Source of the DNA: Cryobacterium cryoconiti | GTDB taxonomy: Bacteria > Actinomycetota > Actinomycetes > Actinomycetales > Microbacteriaceae | DNA: 64,000 nt | Direction of reading: 5' to 3' | NCBI RefSeq assembly: GCF_004403065.1 | Contig: NZ_SOHA01000040.1 | Location: 1 to 64,000 of the forward strand | Part shown: in pieces, positions 17,392-26,181 of the stretch | Numbering within the stretch: the first letter of the stretch is position 1 | Layout of the letters: every line of letters starts with the position of its first letter | Notes under the pieces: model-generated | The model's input: only the letters and a program-made list of their open reading frames with translations | Databases searched by the model: none | What the model was told of the DNA's origin: nothing | Translations under genes and position numbers: made by a program

Positions 17392-18342
17392 TCAGGCACC
17401 CACCATTTCGTTCTGCTCGCCATACACACTCACGAAGATCTCCTCGAGCGAGAGCTTGCTCGTCGTGAAGCTGCGCACCAAGACACCCGCGCCAACCAGG
17501 TCACGCAGGATCAGGGCCTCATCAACGGTGCCGATGAGCGTGAGTTCGGCATAGTTCCGGTCGCGGAGACTGATCTCGTAGTGCGGTGACTCCGGGATCT
17601 CCCCCGAGTAGCCGACCCGGATCATCGTGCCGCCGTACTGGTTCTGCACCTCAGGAATCGTCCCGTACGCTTCCGCACGGCCGCCCTTGAGCAGAATCAC
17701 CCGGTCGCACAACCGCTCCACTTCCTCCATCTGATGCGTAACCATCAGCACCGTGGCGCCAGCCCGCTTCTGTTCCTCGATGATGTCCATCAGTAGGCGC
17801 CGGTTCACCGGATCGAACCCTTTTGTGGGCTCATCCAGGATGAGTAGCTCCGGGTCGTTCATGATCGTGACGCCGAGCTGGACTTTCTGCTGCTGCCCAC
17901 CGGAGAGCTTGTCCACACGGGCCTTGGCCTTGTCCGCCATGCCGACGCGCTCGAGGTAGTTCATCGACCAGGACGCAGCGGCCTTCTTGCTCAAACCTTT
18001 GAGCTCGCCGAAGTACGTCATCACGGTCAGGACGGATTCCTTCTTATACAGTCCGCGCTCTTCCGGGAGGTAGCCGAGGCGGCTGCCGGCCTCCGGCGTG
18101 AACGGGCGACCATCAATGTGCAGCACCCCCGCGGTTGGCAGATAGATCCCGAGCAGCGCCCGAAGCGTGGTGGTCTTGCCCGAACCGTTGGATCCGAGGA
18201 ATCCGAACGTCTCGCCCCGCTTCACGTCGAAGGAGAGATCCTCGACGACCGTGGTGCCGGCGAAATCCATCCGAAAATGCTCAATCTGGACCAAAGGCTC
18301 GCCGCGCGAGACCAGCCGCGTTGCAGGCACGGACGTCATCAC
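17392..18342 (-). CDS. ABC transporter ATP-binding protein (NatA-like)
   Basis: 316 residues. Walker A GSNGSGKTT, signature LSGGQQQK, Walker B LLILDEPTKG and H-loop VTHQ are all present. After the ATPase domain (about 18-235) comes the ~75-residue C-terminal extension with YAELTLIGTVDEAL that is common in ABC-2 exporters of the NatA/YhaQ type. The start is GTG 18342 or the adjoining ATG 18339. It couples to the permease gene immediately downstream. Confidence 0.9.
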   Translation of the reverse strand: MMTSVPATRLVSRGEPLVQIEHFRMDFAGTTVVEDLSFDVKRGETFGFLGSNGSGKTTTLRALLGIYLPTAGVLHIDGRPFTPEAGSRLGYLPEERGLYKKESVLTVMTYFGELKGLSKKAAASWSMNYLERVGMADKAKARVDKLSGGQQQKVQLGVTIMNDPELLILDEPTKGFDPVNRRLLMDIIEEQKRAGATVLMVTHQMEEVERLCDRVILLKGGRAEAYGTIPEVQNQYGGTMIRVGYSGEIPESPHYEISLRDRNYAELTLIGTVDEALILRDLVGAGVLVRSFTTSKLSLEEIFVSVYGEQNEMVGA

Positions 18343-18866
18343 GAGGCCAGCGCCAGAACGGGTGCTTGATCCTGGTCTCGGGGCTGTGCTCTCCGGCTTA
18401 GTCCTGGCCGACGGTGAGATGCACCCCGCCGATCAGAAAGAGCAGCGATGGCGACCCTGGACATACCTGTGAAACGCAAATTTCCCCCAATGTGCTTGTC
18501 CCCATCCTCCCACCGGCACGTGTCCTGACCGCGCTCGGAACTCAGCTCGGGAATACCGGACTTAGACCAAGGAGTGCACCGGACGAATTCAGAGCTGCGT
18601 GCGCTGCTATCCATGCGATCGTTCAGCTGGCGGGCTGCTGTGTCCTCATGGTCGACATGGCCGCGCGCCAGTCCAGAGCGAAGTCGGAAATACCACGGGC
18701 GAATCGGCTACGGGGCCAGCGGGGAGCCCCAACCGCGCCCTGGTGCGATCCAGTCCGAGAGCACCGTGCCCCAGAACGCGTCGACTGCGGGTCTCATCCC
18801 CCGTCAGGCATGGCGGTCGTCTGCATCCCGGTGCCCAAAAACGACCAATTTAGACTTGACTAGAGC
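18343..18866. other. Intergenic, no gene recognised
   Basis: About 520 bases between divergent ABC and tetR units. Three overlapping plus-strand frames exist but none resembles a protein. It should hold the ABC promoter and, at its right edge, the tetR promoter: a TTGACT -35 near 18856 and a TTAGGG -10 about 17 bases downstream. Confidence 0.45.
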
Positions 18867-18895
18867 TCCTAGGTTGATTTAGGGTAGTCCTAGGA
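18867..18895. promoter_or_regulatory. Paired CCTAGG sites in the tetR promoter
   Basis: TCCTAGG at 18867-18873 and TCCTAGGA at 18888-18895 are 21 bases apart, two helical turns. They overlap the spacer and -10 region of the likely promoter. Each is itself palindromic. They are the natural autoregulatory operator for the TetR protein that starts 17 bases later. Confidence 0.6.
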
Positions 18896-18911
18896 ATGGG
18901 GAGGTAGAACA

Positions 18912-19481
18912 ATGGCACGTGCAGGACTTACTCCGGCTCGCATTGTCGCCGCTGCTGCAGATTTGGCTGACGTGGACGGATTCGACACGGTGTCGATGTC
19001 CGCCGTCGCTCGGCACTTCGAAGTCAGGGACGCCAGCTTGTACGCCCACGTGCGCAGCCTCCACGACTTACGTTCCGGGATAGCGGTGCTCTCGTTGGCG
19101 GAACTTGCGGATCAAGTGAGTGCGGCACTTGCGGGCCGAGCCGGACGTGACGCTCTTGTCGCCTTCGCCCATGCGTACCGCTTGTACGCGCTAAAGCATC
19201 CCGGGCGCTATGCGTCGACACAAATGACCTTGGAGCCAGATGTTGCCGAGCAGAGTGCTGCTCGCCGCCATGCGGATATGACGCGAGCTATCTTGCGCGG
19301 CTACGCATTGAGCGAACCCGACGAGACGGATGCCGTGCGGCTGCTGCACGCCACTTTTCACGGCTACGTCCTGCTGGAACGAGGCGGAGGGTTCAGCCGC
19401 GGCACCCGTTCCAGCACAGCTTCGTGGGACAGTGCGCTGAATGCCTTGCACTTCACGCTCGGTCACTGGCCATCCAGCTGA
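18912..19481 (+). CDS. TetR/AcrR family transcriptional regulator
   Basis: 189 residues. The N-terminal helix-turn-helix reads TPARIVAAAADLADVDGFDTVSMSAVARHFEV with the typical SLYAHVRS after it. The C-terminal half matches the WHG-type ligand domain (YALKHPGRYAS, LLHATFHGYVLLERGGGF). GGGGAGG precedes the ATG. It likely represses itself and the FBP gene 33 bases downstream through the CCTAGG sites. This TetR plus FBP pairing is common in actinobacteria. Confidence 0.88.
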   Translation: MARAGLTPARIVAAAADLADVDGFDTVSMSAVARHFEVRDASLYAHVRSLHDLRSGIAVLSLAELADQVSAALAGRAGRDALVAFAHAYRLYALKHPGRYASTQMTLEPDVAEQSAARRHADMTRAILRGYALSEPDETDAVRLLHATFHGYVLLERGGGFSRGTRSSTASWDSALNALHFTLGHWPSS

Positions 19482-19514
19482 AATCTACTCGATATAGCGA
19501 AAGGACCACCTACC

Positions 19515-20006
19515 GTGAAACAGCTCACCGCAGCTGACGTGCGCGCATCCTTCATCAACACCTCCCTTCGGGAACGAAAGGCCGTCACACTTCCGGCCAA
19601 ATTCGACACCCTTGCCTGGACAGACCTTGACTACCTGGGATGGAAAGATCCCAAGCTCCCCACGATCGGGTACGTCGTCGCCCACCTCGAGGATGGTCCG
19701 ACCGGGATCATGCTGCGACAGTCCGTCGGGCGTACCCGCTCGCGGCCGCAATGCTCGTGGTGCGAAGATGTCACTCTCCCCAATGACGTGCACTACTTCA
19801 CCGCGCGACGGGCGGGGCCCGCGGGACGGGCCGGCGACACAGTCTCGACTCTCGTCTGCGCCAACTTCGAGTGCTCCGCTAACGTGCGCAAGCTCCCTCC
19901 GATGGCCTATACCGGGTTCGATCGGGAAGCGGCGCGAGCCAAGCGGATCGAAAGGCTTGAACTGCGTTCGGGAGGATTCGTCGCGGACCTCCGCCACACC
20001 GCCTGA
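19515..20006 (+). CDS. FBP-domain (FusB-like, EF-G-binding) zinc protein
   Basis: 163 residues. The core is an alpha-helical N-terminus, then LGWKDPKLPTIGYVV, RPQCSWCED and CANFECSANVRK, giving four cysteines in the C-x2-C and C-x4-C arrangement of a treble-clef zinc site. The family includes FusB/FBP proteins that bind elongation factor G, some conferring fusidic acid resistance. Whether this one confers resistance is unknown. It forms a two-gene operon with the TetR regulator. Confidence 0.8.
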   Translation: MKQLTAADVRASFINTSLRERKAVTLPAKFDTLAWTDLDYLGWKDPKLPTIGYVVAHLEDGPTGIMLRQSVGRTRSRPQCSWCEDVTLPNDVHYFTARRAGPAGRAGDTVSTLVCANFECSANVRKLPPMAYTGFDREAARAKRIERLELRSGGFVADLRHTA

Positions 20007-20266
20007 CCTTCGATTCGGTGCCGCGCGGGAAGACCCCGGTCCCTAGGCCTAGATCACGCCTCGGGCCAAGACACCACCTGGGTCATCACCGCCACCCGTC
20101 CTCAATCTGGGCCAGGCCACCCAGGAGAACGTGTTGGTTTGCAGACGGCGACTTGACTGTGCCCAAGGGCATGGCGTCGACTACTCCGTGACACGTCGAC
20201 ATCTCGTCAAGTTGCACAGAATCGGGACAGATCATCATCAGAATCGCCGGTACCTCACTTCTCGCC

Positions 20267-20503
20267 GTGGGATTCGCCATGCTCGCGGTCGCCCTGCTGA
20301 TCTTCGACCCCGCCGCGTCCGACGCAAACACCGGAGCAGGCTTCCTCAAGCTCACAGGGCTCCCTCTCGGCATACTCGGGCTCACATTCGTGATGATCCA
20401 GGCAGCCCGGGCGGCCCGGCTCCGATACGACACACGAATAAGAAGGAAGTCATGGATACCCAGAACAAACGGTGGACGACGATCGTCCTCGGATCGCTGC
20501 TGA
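20267..20503 (+). CDS. Possible small membrane protein before the beta-lactamase
   Basis: 78 residues with two hydrophobic segments (MLAVALLIFDPAA and LPLGILGLTFVMIQAARAA) and a basic end that overlaps the beta-lactamase start by about 50 bases. In-frame hydrophobic codons continue upstream of the assumed GTG, so the true start may be earlier or the gene may be 5'-truncated. Weak call. The rest of 20007-20266 shows nothing. Confidence 0.35.
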   Translation: MGFAMLAVALLIFDPAASDANTGAGFLKLTGLPLGILGLTFVMIQAARAARLRYDTRIRRKSWIPRTNGGRRSSSDRC

Positions 20504-21399
20504 TGGTCGCATCCTCCGGATGCACCGCGATGGAGGCCAGCGCACCACCAAGCACGTCCTCGACGGCCTCCACGGCACCGGCAGACTCAGCGCTGCAGAC
20601 CGCACTAGGCGAACTCGAGGACCAGTACGACGCTCGGATCGGGCTCAGCGTGACCGATACCGCTGACGGCTCGACCCTCAACTACCAAGGCGACAGTCGC
20701 TTTGGCTACGCATCGACTCTCAAAACGCTGGCCGCTGCAGCGTTGCTCGACCGGACGACGCCTGAACAGCTGGACCGCGTCATTACCTGGTCTGAGGCGG
20801 ATGTCCTCGAGTCCGGCTATTCGCCCGTCACCAGCGAACACATCGACACCGGTCTGCCACTCGGTGATGTCGCCATGGCGGCAATGCGCGCGAGTGACAA
20901 CACCGCCATGAACCTCATGCTCAAGCAATTCGGAGGCACAGCCGGCCTCGACAAGATCCTCGAAGACTACGGCGACAACCTGACCGACGTCGTCGACAAC
21001 GAGCCTGGTCTGAACACGGTCACCACCGACAACGCTGCCAACACGTCGACTCCGCGAGCTTTCACGAAGACCCTGGAGCGAATCATGTCGGGTGAGATTC
21101 TGGATGACGCCGACCGTTCCACCCTCATCGACTGGATGACGGGAAATGCGACCGGGGACACCCTGATTCGTGCCGGAGTGCCGGAAGGTTGGGAAGTCGC
21201 CGATAAATCCGGTGGCGCCGGAGCGATCCGCAACGATGTCGCCGTCGTGATCCCCCCGGACGGCATCCCGGTGATCATCACGGTCTTCACAACTCGAAAC
21301 AACCCCGACGCGAAATACGATGACGCGCTCGTCGCGGAGACGGCGAGATTGGCTCTCGCGACGATCGCAGCCGCCCGCGAGAACCGGCAACCAGCATGA
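20452..21399 (+). CDS. Class A beta-lactamase, probably a lipoprotein
   Basis: 315 residues from ATG 20452, preceded by AGAAGGAAG. All class A landmarks are present: Ser88-x-x-Lys91 (STLK), SDN at 148-150, Glu184 in EPGLN (the Glu166 equivalent) and KSG at 252-254. The N-terminus has a hydrophobic stretch ending SSGC at residue 24, a lipobox-like site, then a Ser/Thr/Pro linker. It should hydrolyse beta-lactams by the acyl-serine route. The spectrum cannot be told from sequence by eye. The frame can be read open from 20131, but that part is not protein-like. Confidence 0.92.
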   Translation: MDTQNKRWTTIVLGSLLMVASSGCTAMEASAPPSTSSTASTAPADSALQTALGELEDQYDARIGLSVTDTADGSTLNYQGDSRFGYASTLKTLAAAALLDRTTPEQLDRVITWSEADVLESGYSPVTSEHIDTGLPLGDVAMAAMRASDNTAMNLMLKQFGGTAGLDKILEDYGDNLTDVVDNEPGLNTVTTDNAANTSTPRAFTKTLERIMSGEILDDADRSTLIDWMTGNATGDTLIRAGVPEGWEVADKSGGAGAIRNDVAVVIPPDGIPVIITVFTTRNNPDAKYDDALVAETARLALATIAAARENRQPA

Positions 21400-21502
21400 A
21401 TCGCTCCAGGACCGCGACTTTCCACCCCGACCTTGGAGTAAAAACCATGAATCCGCAATTGCTATTTGACCCTGCCCCTGGGACATACGTTTGGCTCGAC
21501 AG

Positions 21503-22693
21503 ATGACTCCTTCCATTTCGATGACCACAAGACCGATTAGCAGGGCCGCGTTCTCAGCGATCGCGGAACTCGAAACCACCGAGCGAGGCATCCTTCCCCA
21601 CCGGATCCCACTCTGGGCCAGGCAGCAATTCCCTGACCCGCAGATGCTGGCAATGGAAGTTCAACCATCCGGAGTGAGACTGTCGATCCGCACGCGCTCC
21701 ACCCGGATCGAGCTTGTCTCGCACGCTCGCCGTGTGAGCTACGCGGGAGCGGACCGACCCCGCGGACGCATCGACCTCCTCGTCGACGGAACGCTCCTCC
21801 GCTCGGACACGCTCACGGGTGGTGACATCATTCACACCGATCTGCAGAGCGGGGCGAGCGAACTGGAGTCGGGCGCCCCGCACGTGAGCGTCTTCCGCGA
21901 CCTGGGTACCGCGGACAAGGAGATCGAGATCTGGCTACCGCACAACGAAGCTATCGAGCTGATCTCCTGGGCCTCAGACGCTCCGATCAGCCCGGCTCCA
22001 AGACGTAAGCCACTCTGGGTGCATCACGGCAGCTCAATCAGCCACGGCTCAAACGCGACCAGCCCCAGCGCCATCTGGCCTGCGGTCGCAGCGCGGTCCG
22101 CAGGCGCGGACCTCCACAACCTGGGACTTGGAGGCAGCGCGCTCCTCGACCCCTTCATGGCACGCCTCATTCGCGATGCGCCTGCCGATGTCATCAGTGC
22201 GAAAATCGGGATCAACATCGTCAACTTCGACTCGATGCGCCTCCGCGCCTTCGTCCCCGCCCTCCACGGATTCCTCGACACGATACGCGACGGCCATCCA
22301 ACAACGCCGATCCTTCTCGTGTCACCGATCTTCTGCGGCATCCACGAGAACACTCCAGGACCCGGATCCGTCGATGTCTCCACCCTCGGGACGGACCGTA
22401 TCCGGTTCACAACGACAGGAGACGAGGGCGACACTCGCCTCGGGCGCCTGACTCTCCGGGTCATCCGCGACGCGATGAGGACCCTCGTGACTGGCAGGCA
22501 GGACACACAACTCCACTACGTCAACGGACTGAACCTTTACGGGCCGGATGACGCCGGAGCGCACCCTCTTCCGGATGCGATTCATCCAGATACCGAAACT
22601 CACGCGCTCATCGGCGATCGCTTCGCCCGCCTACTCTCCATGGCGTGCATCCCGGAGACAACACGTTCGCAGGACTGGCGGTGGGGCAGATGA
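21503..22693 (+). CDS. SGNH/GDSL-type hydrolase
   Basis: About 396 residues if started at ATG 21503; TTG 21491 and ATG 21521 are alternatives and no ribosome site decides. An N-terminal beta-rich domain (about 1-165) is followed by the esterase: block I WVHHGSSISHG with its Ser, block II LGLGGSA, block III GINIVN and block V DAIHPDTETH with Asp and His. The product is likely a carbohydrate or lipid esterase. There is no signal peptide. It lies 100 bases after the beta-lactamase gene in the same direction. Confidence 0.8.
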   Translation: MTPSISMTTRPISRAAFSAIAELETTERGILPHRIPLWARQQFPDPQMLAMEVQPSGVRLSIRTRSTRIELVSHARRVSYAGADRPRGRIDLLVDGTLLRSDTLTGGDIIHTDLQSGASELESGAPHVSVFRDLGTADKEIEIWLPHNEAIELISWASDAPISPAPRRKPLWVHHGSSISHGSNATSPSAIWPAVAARSAGADLHNLGLGGSALLDPFMARLIRDAPADVISAKIGINIVNFDSMRLRAFVPALHGFLDTIRDGHPTTPILLVSPIFCGIHENTPGPGSVDVSTLGTDRIRFTTTGDEGDTRLGRLTLRVIRDAMRTLVTGRQDTQLHYVNGLNLYGPDDAGAHPLPDAIHPDTETHALIGDRFARLLSMACIPETTRSQDWRWGR

Positions 22694-22998
22694 TGATCGT
22701 GCAACAGACCGGCAGACCTCCGCGGGTGAGTGGATTGGTGGCATCCAGGCAACACGTCGATCCCGCGTCATACACCCGTTCGTAATAGCGGTCGTCGGTC
22801 AAGTCTTGGAGAAGGTCGATCTCGCTTGGTTCCCAGCCGACGATTCGTCGGGCGTTCGCACTGGACGCAGGCGCGTCGATTCCGAGGGGCATCGCGAGGA
22901 ATCCGAAGTTCCCGACAGTGGTCACTCGCGTGCACCGCAAGGGGTTCCAAGCGCTACTCCCCCGAGGTTTCGATACTCAGGTCTCGACGGGTTCCGGG
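22694..22998. other. Intergenic between convergent genes
   Basis: 305 bases. A short hairpin-rich stretch lies near 22965-23000 (CGAGGTTTCGATACTCAGGT and GTCTCGACGGG). I see no gene. Confidence 0.4.
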
Positions 22999-24204
22999 TC
23001 AGGGCTGCGGGTCAGGGACGGCGTCTGTCAGTGACCAGGCCGTGACGGAGACTTCGCCGCCAGCGACGATGTCGAGGGTGCTGGGCCAGGAACCGCGAAC
23101 CAGGCCTGGGTAGAGCGCTGCGTAGAGCGTGTAGGTAGTGGGGACATCCGCTGTGGCCATGGCGCCCCAGCCGAGTCGGGCGATGGCGTAGCCGCCGGCC
23201 GGAACCACGATGGGCACGGGGCCCTCGTCGGTGGTCATGAACGTTCCGCCGTGCACGAGGGTGACGTCGAGGGCCGACCCGCTCTCGTCCGCGAAGGCGA
23301 GGTCGGGGTAGCCGCTGAGGGTGCACGGAGAGTCGGTGAAGTTCATCGCCTGGATCGACAGAGTGCGGTGCCCCATGGCCGCGTCCGGGTCTCCGAGGAG
23401 TAACGCCGCCTGGTCGGGCGTGCACCAGTCGGCGGCGGGCTCGGCCGCTGCGGGCGCGATGGTGGGCGGCGGCGTGACCGGGACATCCGGGTCGGGTACG
23501 GAGCCGAGGGTGTGCCCATTGGCGCGGGCGTTCTCCGCCGCCGCATCGAGCCGCGCGGCCCGACTCCCCGTACCGGCCGCCAAACCGGAAAGAATCACGG
23601 CGACGACTACGATGCTGCCAAGAACGGCGAGCGGACGCGTGCGCAACGGGCCGGGTGCGGCCGACGCCGGGACGGCATCCCCGCCCGGCTGAGCAGGGTG
23701 GGCCGGTTGGGCGCGCACCCGTGCACGGCGCAGGGCGAACAGGGCCGGCAACCACCCCCAGGCGATCCCCCAGTACCCGCTGAGGAGAACGGACTCACCA
23801 GCCGGATCGAGCACGAATGCGGCGCGGGACGGCGGGAATGCCGCAACGATCGCACTGATCACCCACGGGAGAGTGGCGAGGAAGCCGGTCAGAACGGCCA
23901 CGAACCACAGGGCGAAGAACCGGGCTGTGCGCGATCCGTCGGTCCGGTCGACGATGAGGCGCGCCAGGAACAGGTAAACCACGAAGACGACGGCGGCCGA
24001 GGCAAGCGGGGCGAGAGCGATCCACGGCCAGGACCAGAACCAGACGCTGCGCGGAATCGTTTCCGGCAGGAGGTGCTTCACGAAGGCGTTGGGCACCAGA
24101 GCGAACCAGGTCAGGAAGCCGAATCCGCCGGCGCACACGACCCACCACGCGGCAGCGACGGACGCCGGAATCCAGAAAAATGGGCTGTGGCCGGGCCTTG
24201 TCAT
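22999..24204 (-). CDS. Membrane protein with extracellular DUF4232 domain
   Basis: 401 residues. About five membrane helices lie in the first 215 residues. A Pro/Ala linker follows, then a DUF4232 domain from about 250 to the end (WCTPDQAALLLGD, CTLSGYPDLAFADE, GGYAIARLGWG). DUF4232 domains are usually on actinobacterial lipoproteins; fusion to a multi-helix N-terminus is less common. The function is unknown. GGGGATGAC precedes the ATG. Monocistronic. Confidence 0.8.
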   Translation of the reverse strand: MTRPGHSPFFWIPASVAAAWWVVCAGGFGFLTWFALVPNAFVKHLLPETIPRSVWFWSWPWIALAPLASAAVVFVVYLFLARLIVDRTDGSRTARFFALWFVAVLTGFLATLPWVISAIVAAFPPSRAAFVLDPAGESVLLSGYWGIAWGWLPALFALRRARVRAQPAHPAQPGGDAVPASAAPGPLRTRPLAVLGSIVVVAVILSGLAAGTGSRAARLDAAAENARANGHTLGSVPDPDVPVTPPPTIAPAAAEPAADWCTPDQAALLLGDPDAAMGHRTLSIQAMNFTDSPCTLSGYPDLAFADESGSALDVTLVHGGTFMTTDEGPVPIVVPAGGYAIARLGWGAMATADVPTTYTLYAALYPGLVRGSWPSTLDIVAGGEVSVTAWSLTDAVPDPQP

Positions 24205-24402
24205 CCCCAGAGACTACTTCACCGCCGTGCAGGCATCGCACGCAGTTACGGGCACATTGGCAAGACAAGGTCCAACGATCCAAGCCGTTCCGCTAAGGGT
24301 TCCGGTTTAGCACGACCATGCCGCATGAGCACCGGGATGTTTCGCCTGCCCCCGACACGCAGTAAATGAGCCCTTCGGCACGGCAGCGCGCCCAAATAAC
24401 TC

Positions 24403-24963
24403 CTACCCCTGAACTCGGACTATCCAGCCGACAAGCTCACCGTGGAATGTGCGCGGCTTTCGCAGGCAGAGCACACTGTGCTGCATGGCACCCCCGGTTT
24501 CAGCCACCCCCACCCCGCGCTCCTCTGGGACTTCCGACGGGTAGTACCGAACCGAGATCTGATCAATTCGAGCCACATGACCGGATAGATGAGCCCAAAC
24601 CAAGGGTTCGGAAAGGTCCTGGGTTGCCTCTGCATAGACGTCAAGCTGTAAAGAAACTGTTCGGCGGCCGACGAACAGTCGGGCCACCCAATTCTGATCC
24701 ATCGGCACGAGAGCCCAATCGACGTGTTGATCGACTGCGACGTCAAAGCCGTCCTCGGCGACCTGCCACTCTGTCAACCACACATCGGTTTCGTGTGGCC
24801 CCCTGCTTGGCACGATGTCCTCTGCATCAACCGGCTCTTCGTCGCTTCTCAGGAGTGGTTCGTAGGAGAAGACGAAATGCTCGTGGGTGCTCCCGTCGCG
24901 GGGAGCGACGCGTGAGCTCTGCGGACTCGTCGCCGAAGATCGCTCGCTTCTGGGGCTCGTCAT
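24403..24963 (-). CDS. Hypothetical protein
   Basis: Up to 186 residues. The first 25 residues are low-complexity and the real start may be inside. The remainder looks like folded protein (DVWLTEWQVAEDGFDVAVDQ, WVARLFVGRRTVSLQLDV, WAHLSGHVARIDQISVRYYP) with alternating beta-type strands. Family not recognised. It lies between the DUF4232 gene and the serine recombinase in the same direction. Confidence 0.55.
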   Translation of the reverse strand: MTSPRSERSSATSPQSSRVAPRDGSTHEHFVFSYEPLLRSDEEPVDAEDIVPSRGPHETDVWLTEWQVAEDGFDVAVDQHVDWALVPMDQNWVARLFVGRRTVSLQLDVYAEATQDLSEPLVWAHLSGHVARIDQISVRYYPSEVPEERGVGVAETGGAMQHSVLCLRKPRTFHGELVGWIVRVQG

Positions 24964-25077
24964 GGAACCAGAGTACGAACATTCATTCCTTCTGGCGAGA
25001 ACATTCAGTCATCTGCGTCTATCTGACGTCGGAACGCCCGATAAGGGTTCCCTTCTGACAGTGACCAGGTGAGGCCA

Positions 25078-25692
25078 CTACTTCCTCGAGAGGAGCTTCG
25101 CACCGTCCGACCGAAGCTCCCCCGCCGGTGAGACATGGCGGTACAGCGTCTGCCGGGTGATCCCGAGCTCCTTGCAGAGGTCGCCAACCTTCGTTTCCTT
25201 CTGACCCATCGCGGCCATGGCCAGGCGAACCTTGGCCGGCGTCATCTTGAACGGCCGCCCGCCCGTCCTCCCCCGTGCTCGAGCTGCGGCAAGCCCGGCG
25301 ACAGTGCGCTCAGAGATGAGCGCCCGCTCGAACTCGGAGAGAGCAGCAAAGATTCCGAAGACGAGCTTCCCAGGTGCCGTCGTGGTGTCGATCGCTGCGC
25401 CCTCTCCGGTGAGCACCTTGAGGCCGATGCCACGGTCGGTGAGGTCATGCACCGTATTGACCAAATGACGCAGGTCTCGGCCGAGCCGGTCCAGCTTCCA
25501 AACCAGGAGCGTGTCACCATGACGCAGCGCCTTCAAGCAGGCGGCCAAGTATGGCCGGTCGTCCTTCTTGCCGGATGCCTGGTCCTCGTAGAGATTCCCG
25601 GCAGCGACGCCGGCGGCCAGGAGTGCGTCTCGTTGTAGATCAGTGCTCTGCGAACCATCAGCTTTTGACACGCGCATGTATCCGACGAGCAT
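25078..25692 (-). CDS. Serine recombinase, resolvase/invertase type
   Basis: 204 residues, the usual size for Tn3-type resolvases and Pin-type invertases. The catalytic Ser9 sits in GYMRVSKADGSQ. Downstream are YEDQASGKKDDRP, the active-site arginines in LLVWKLDRLGRDLRHL, and a C-terminal helix-turn-helix (KVGDLCKELGITRQTLYRHV). Such enzymes resolve multimers or invert DNA at a site next to their own promoter. The repeats at 25702-25770 fit that. It marks a likely mobile boundary of the defence-like island that follows. Confidence 0.9.
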   Translation of the reverse strand: MLVGYMRVSKADGSQSTDLQRDALLAAGVAAGNLYEDQASGKKDDRPYLAACLKALRHGDTLLVWKLDRLGRDLRHLVNTVHDLTDRGIGLKVLTGEGAAIDTTTAPGKLVFGIFAALSEFERALISERTVAGLAAARARGRTGGRPFKMTPAKVRLAMAAMGQKETKVGDLCKELGITRQTLYRHVSPAGELRSDGAKLLSRK

Positions 25693-25701
25693 GCTCGACC
25701 C

Positions 25702-25770
25702 CTGTCACTTAAACGTCCGATTACGTGACAGAGGAGTCTTCGGCTTCGACAGAACAAAATATGTCACTTA
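25702..25770. promoter_or_regulatory. Candidate res site and promoter of the recombinase
   Basis: CTGTCAC (25702-25708) and GTGACAG (25725-25731) form an inverted repeat ten bases from the recombinase start. TGTCACTTA recurs at 25762-25770. Dyads plus repeats abutting a resolvase gene are the usual layout of its recombination site. The crossover point is not determinable by eye. No gene is seen in the remainder up to 26181. Confidence 0.55.
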
Positions 25771-26181
25771 TCCAGTCATTTATTCTAAGTCCCGCAAAGG
25801 CCAGGCTGCGGGTTGGGTGATGGAACTCATGCGATGGCCTCAACTAAGAACCGCGACAGCCGCCCCAACGAGGCCGCCGGTTTGTGCTTGTAGTGCTCGT
25901 CTCTGGGGTCAATGTCGGGGAAAACGCTGTGCCTACACTCGGCGGAAGCCGAAACGACGGGTGTACTTATGGCGGCCGGCTCACGCGCGGGCCAAGGAAG
26001 TACCTCTAGCGACCATGAGTTGTACCCGAGATTGGTGTGCGACCAGACTGTGCGGCCGTCGTGCAGTTCGCCCCACACGGGGTTCGCTAACGAGGAGACC
26101 GTCCACGCATTGGACTCCCCCGACGCGACCAAACTCGCCAGACGCGAGCAGCTCTTTAGGGCTCTGGTCGGGGCGCAGCCG

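Noticed and set aside
20605-21591. 328-codon minus-strand open frame
   Set aside because: It is antisense to the beta-lactamase, which has all class A motifs.
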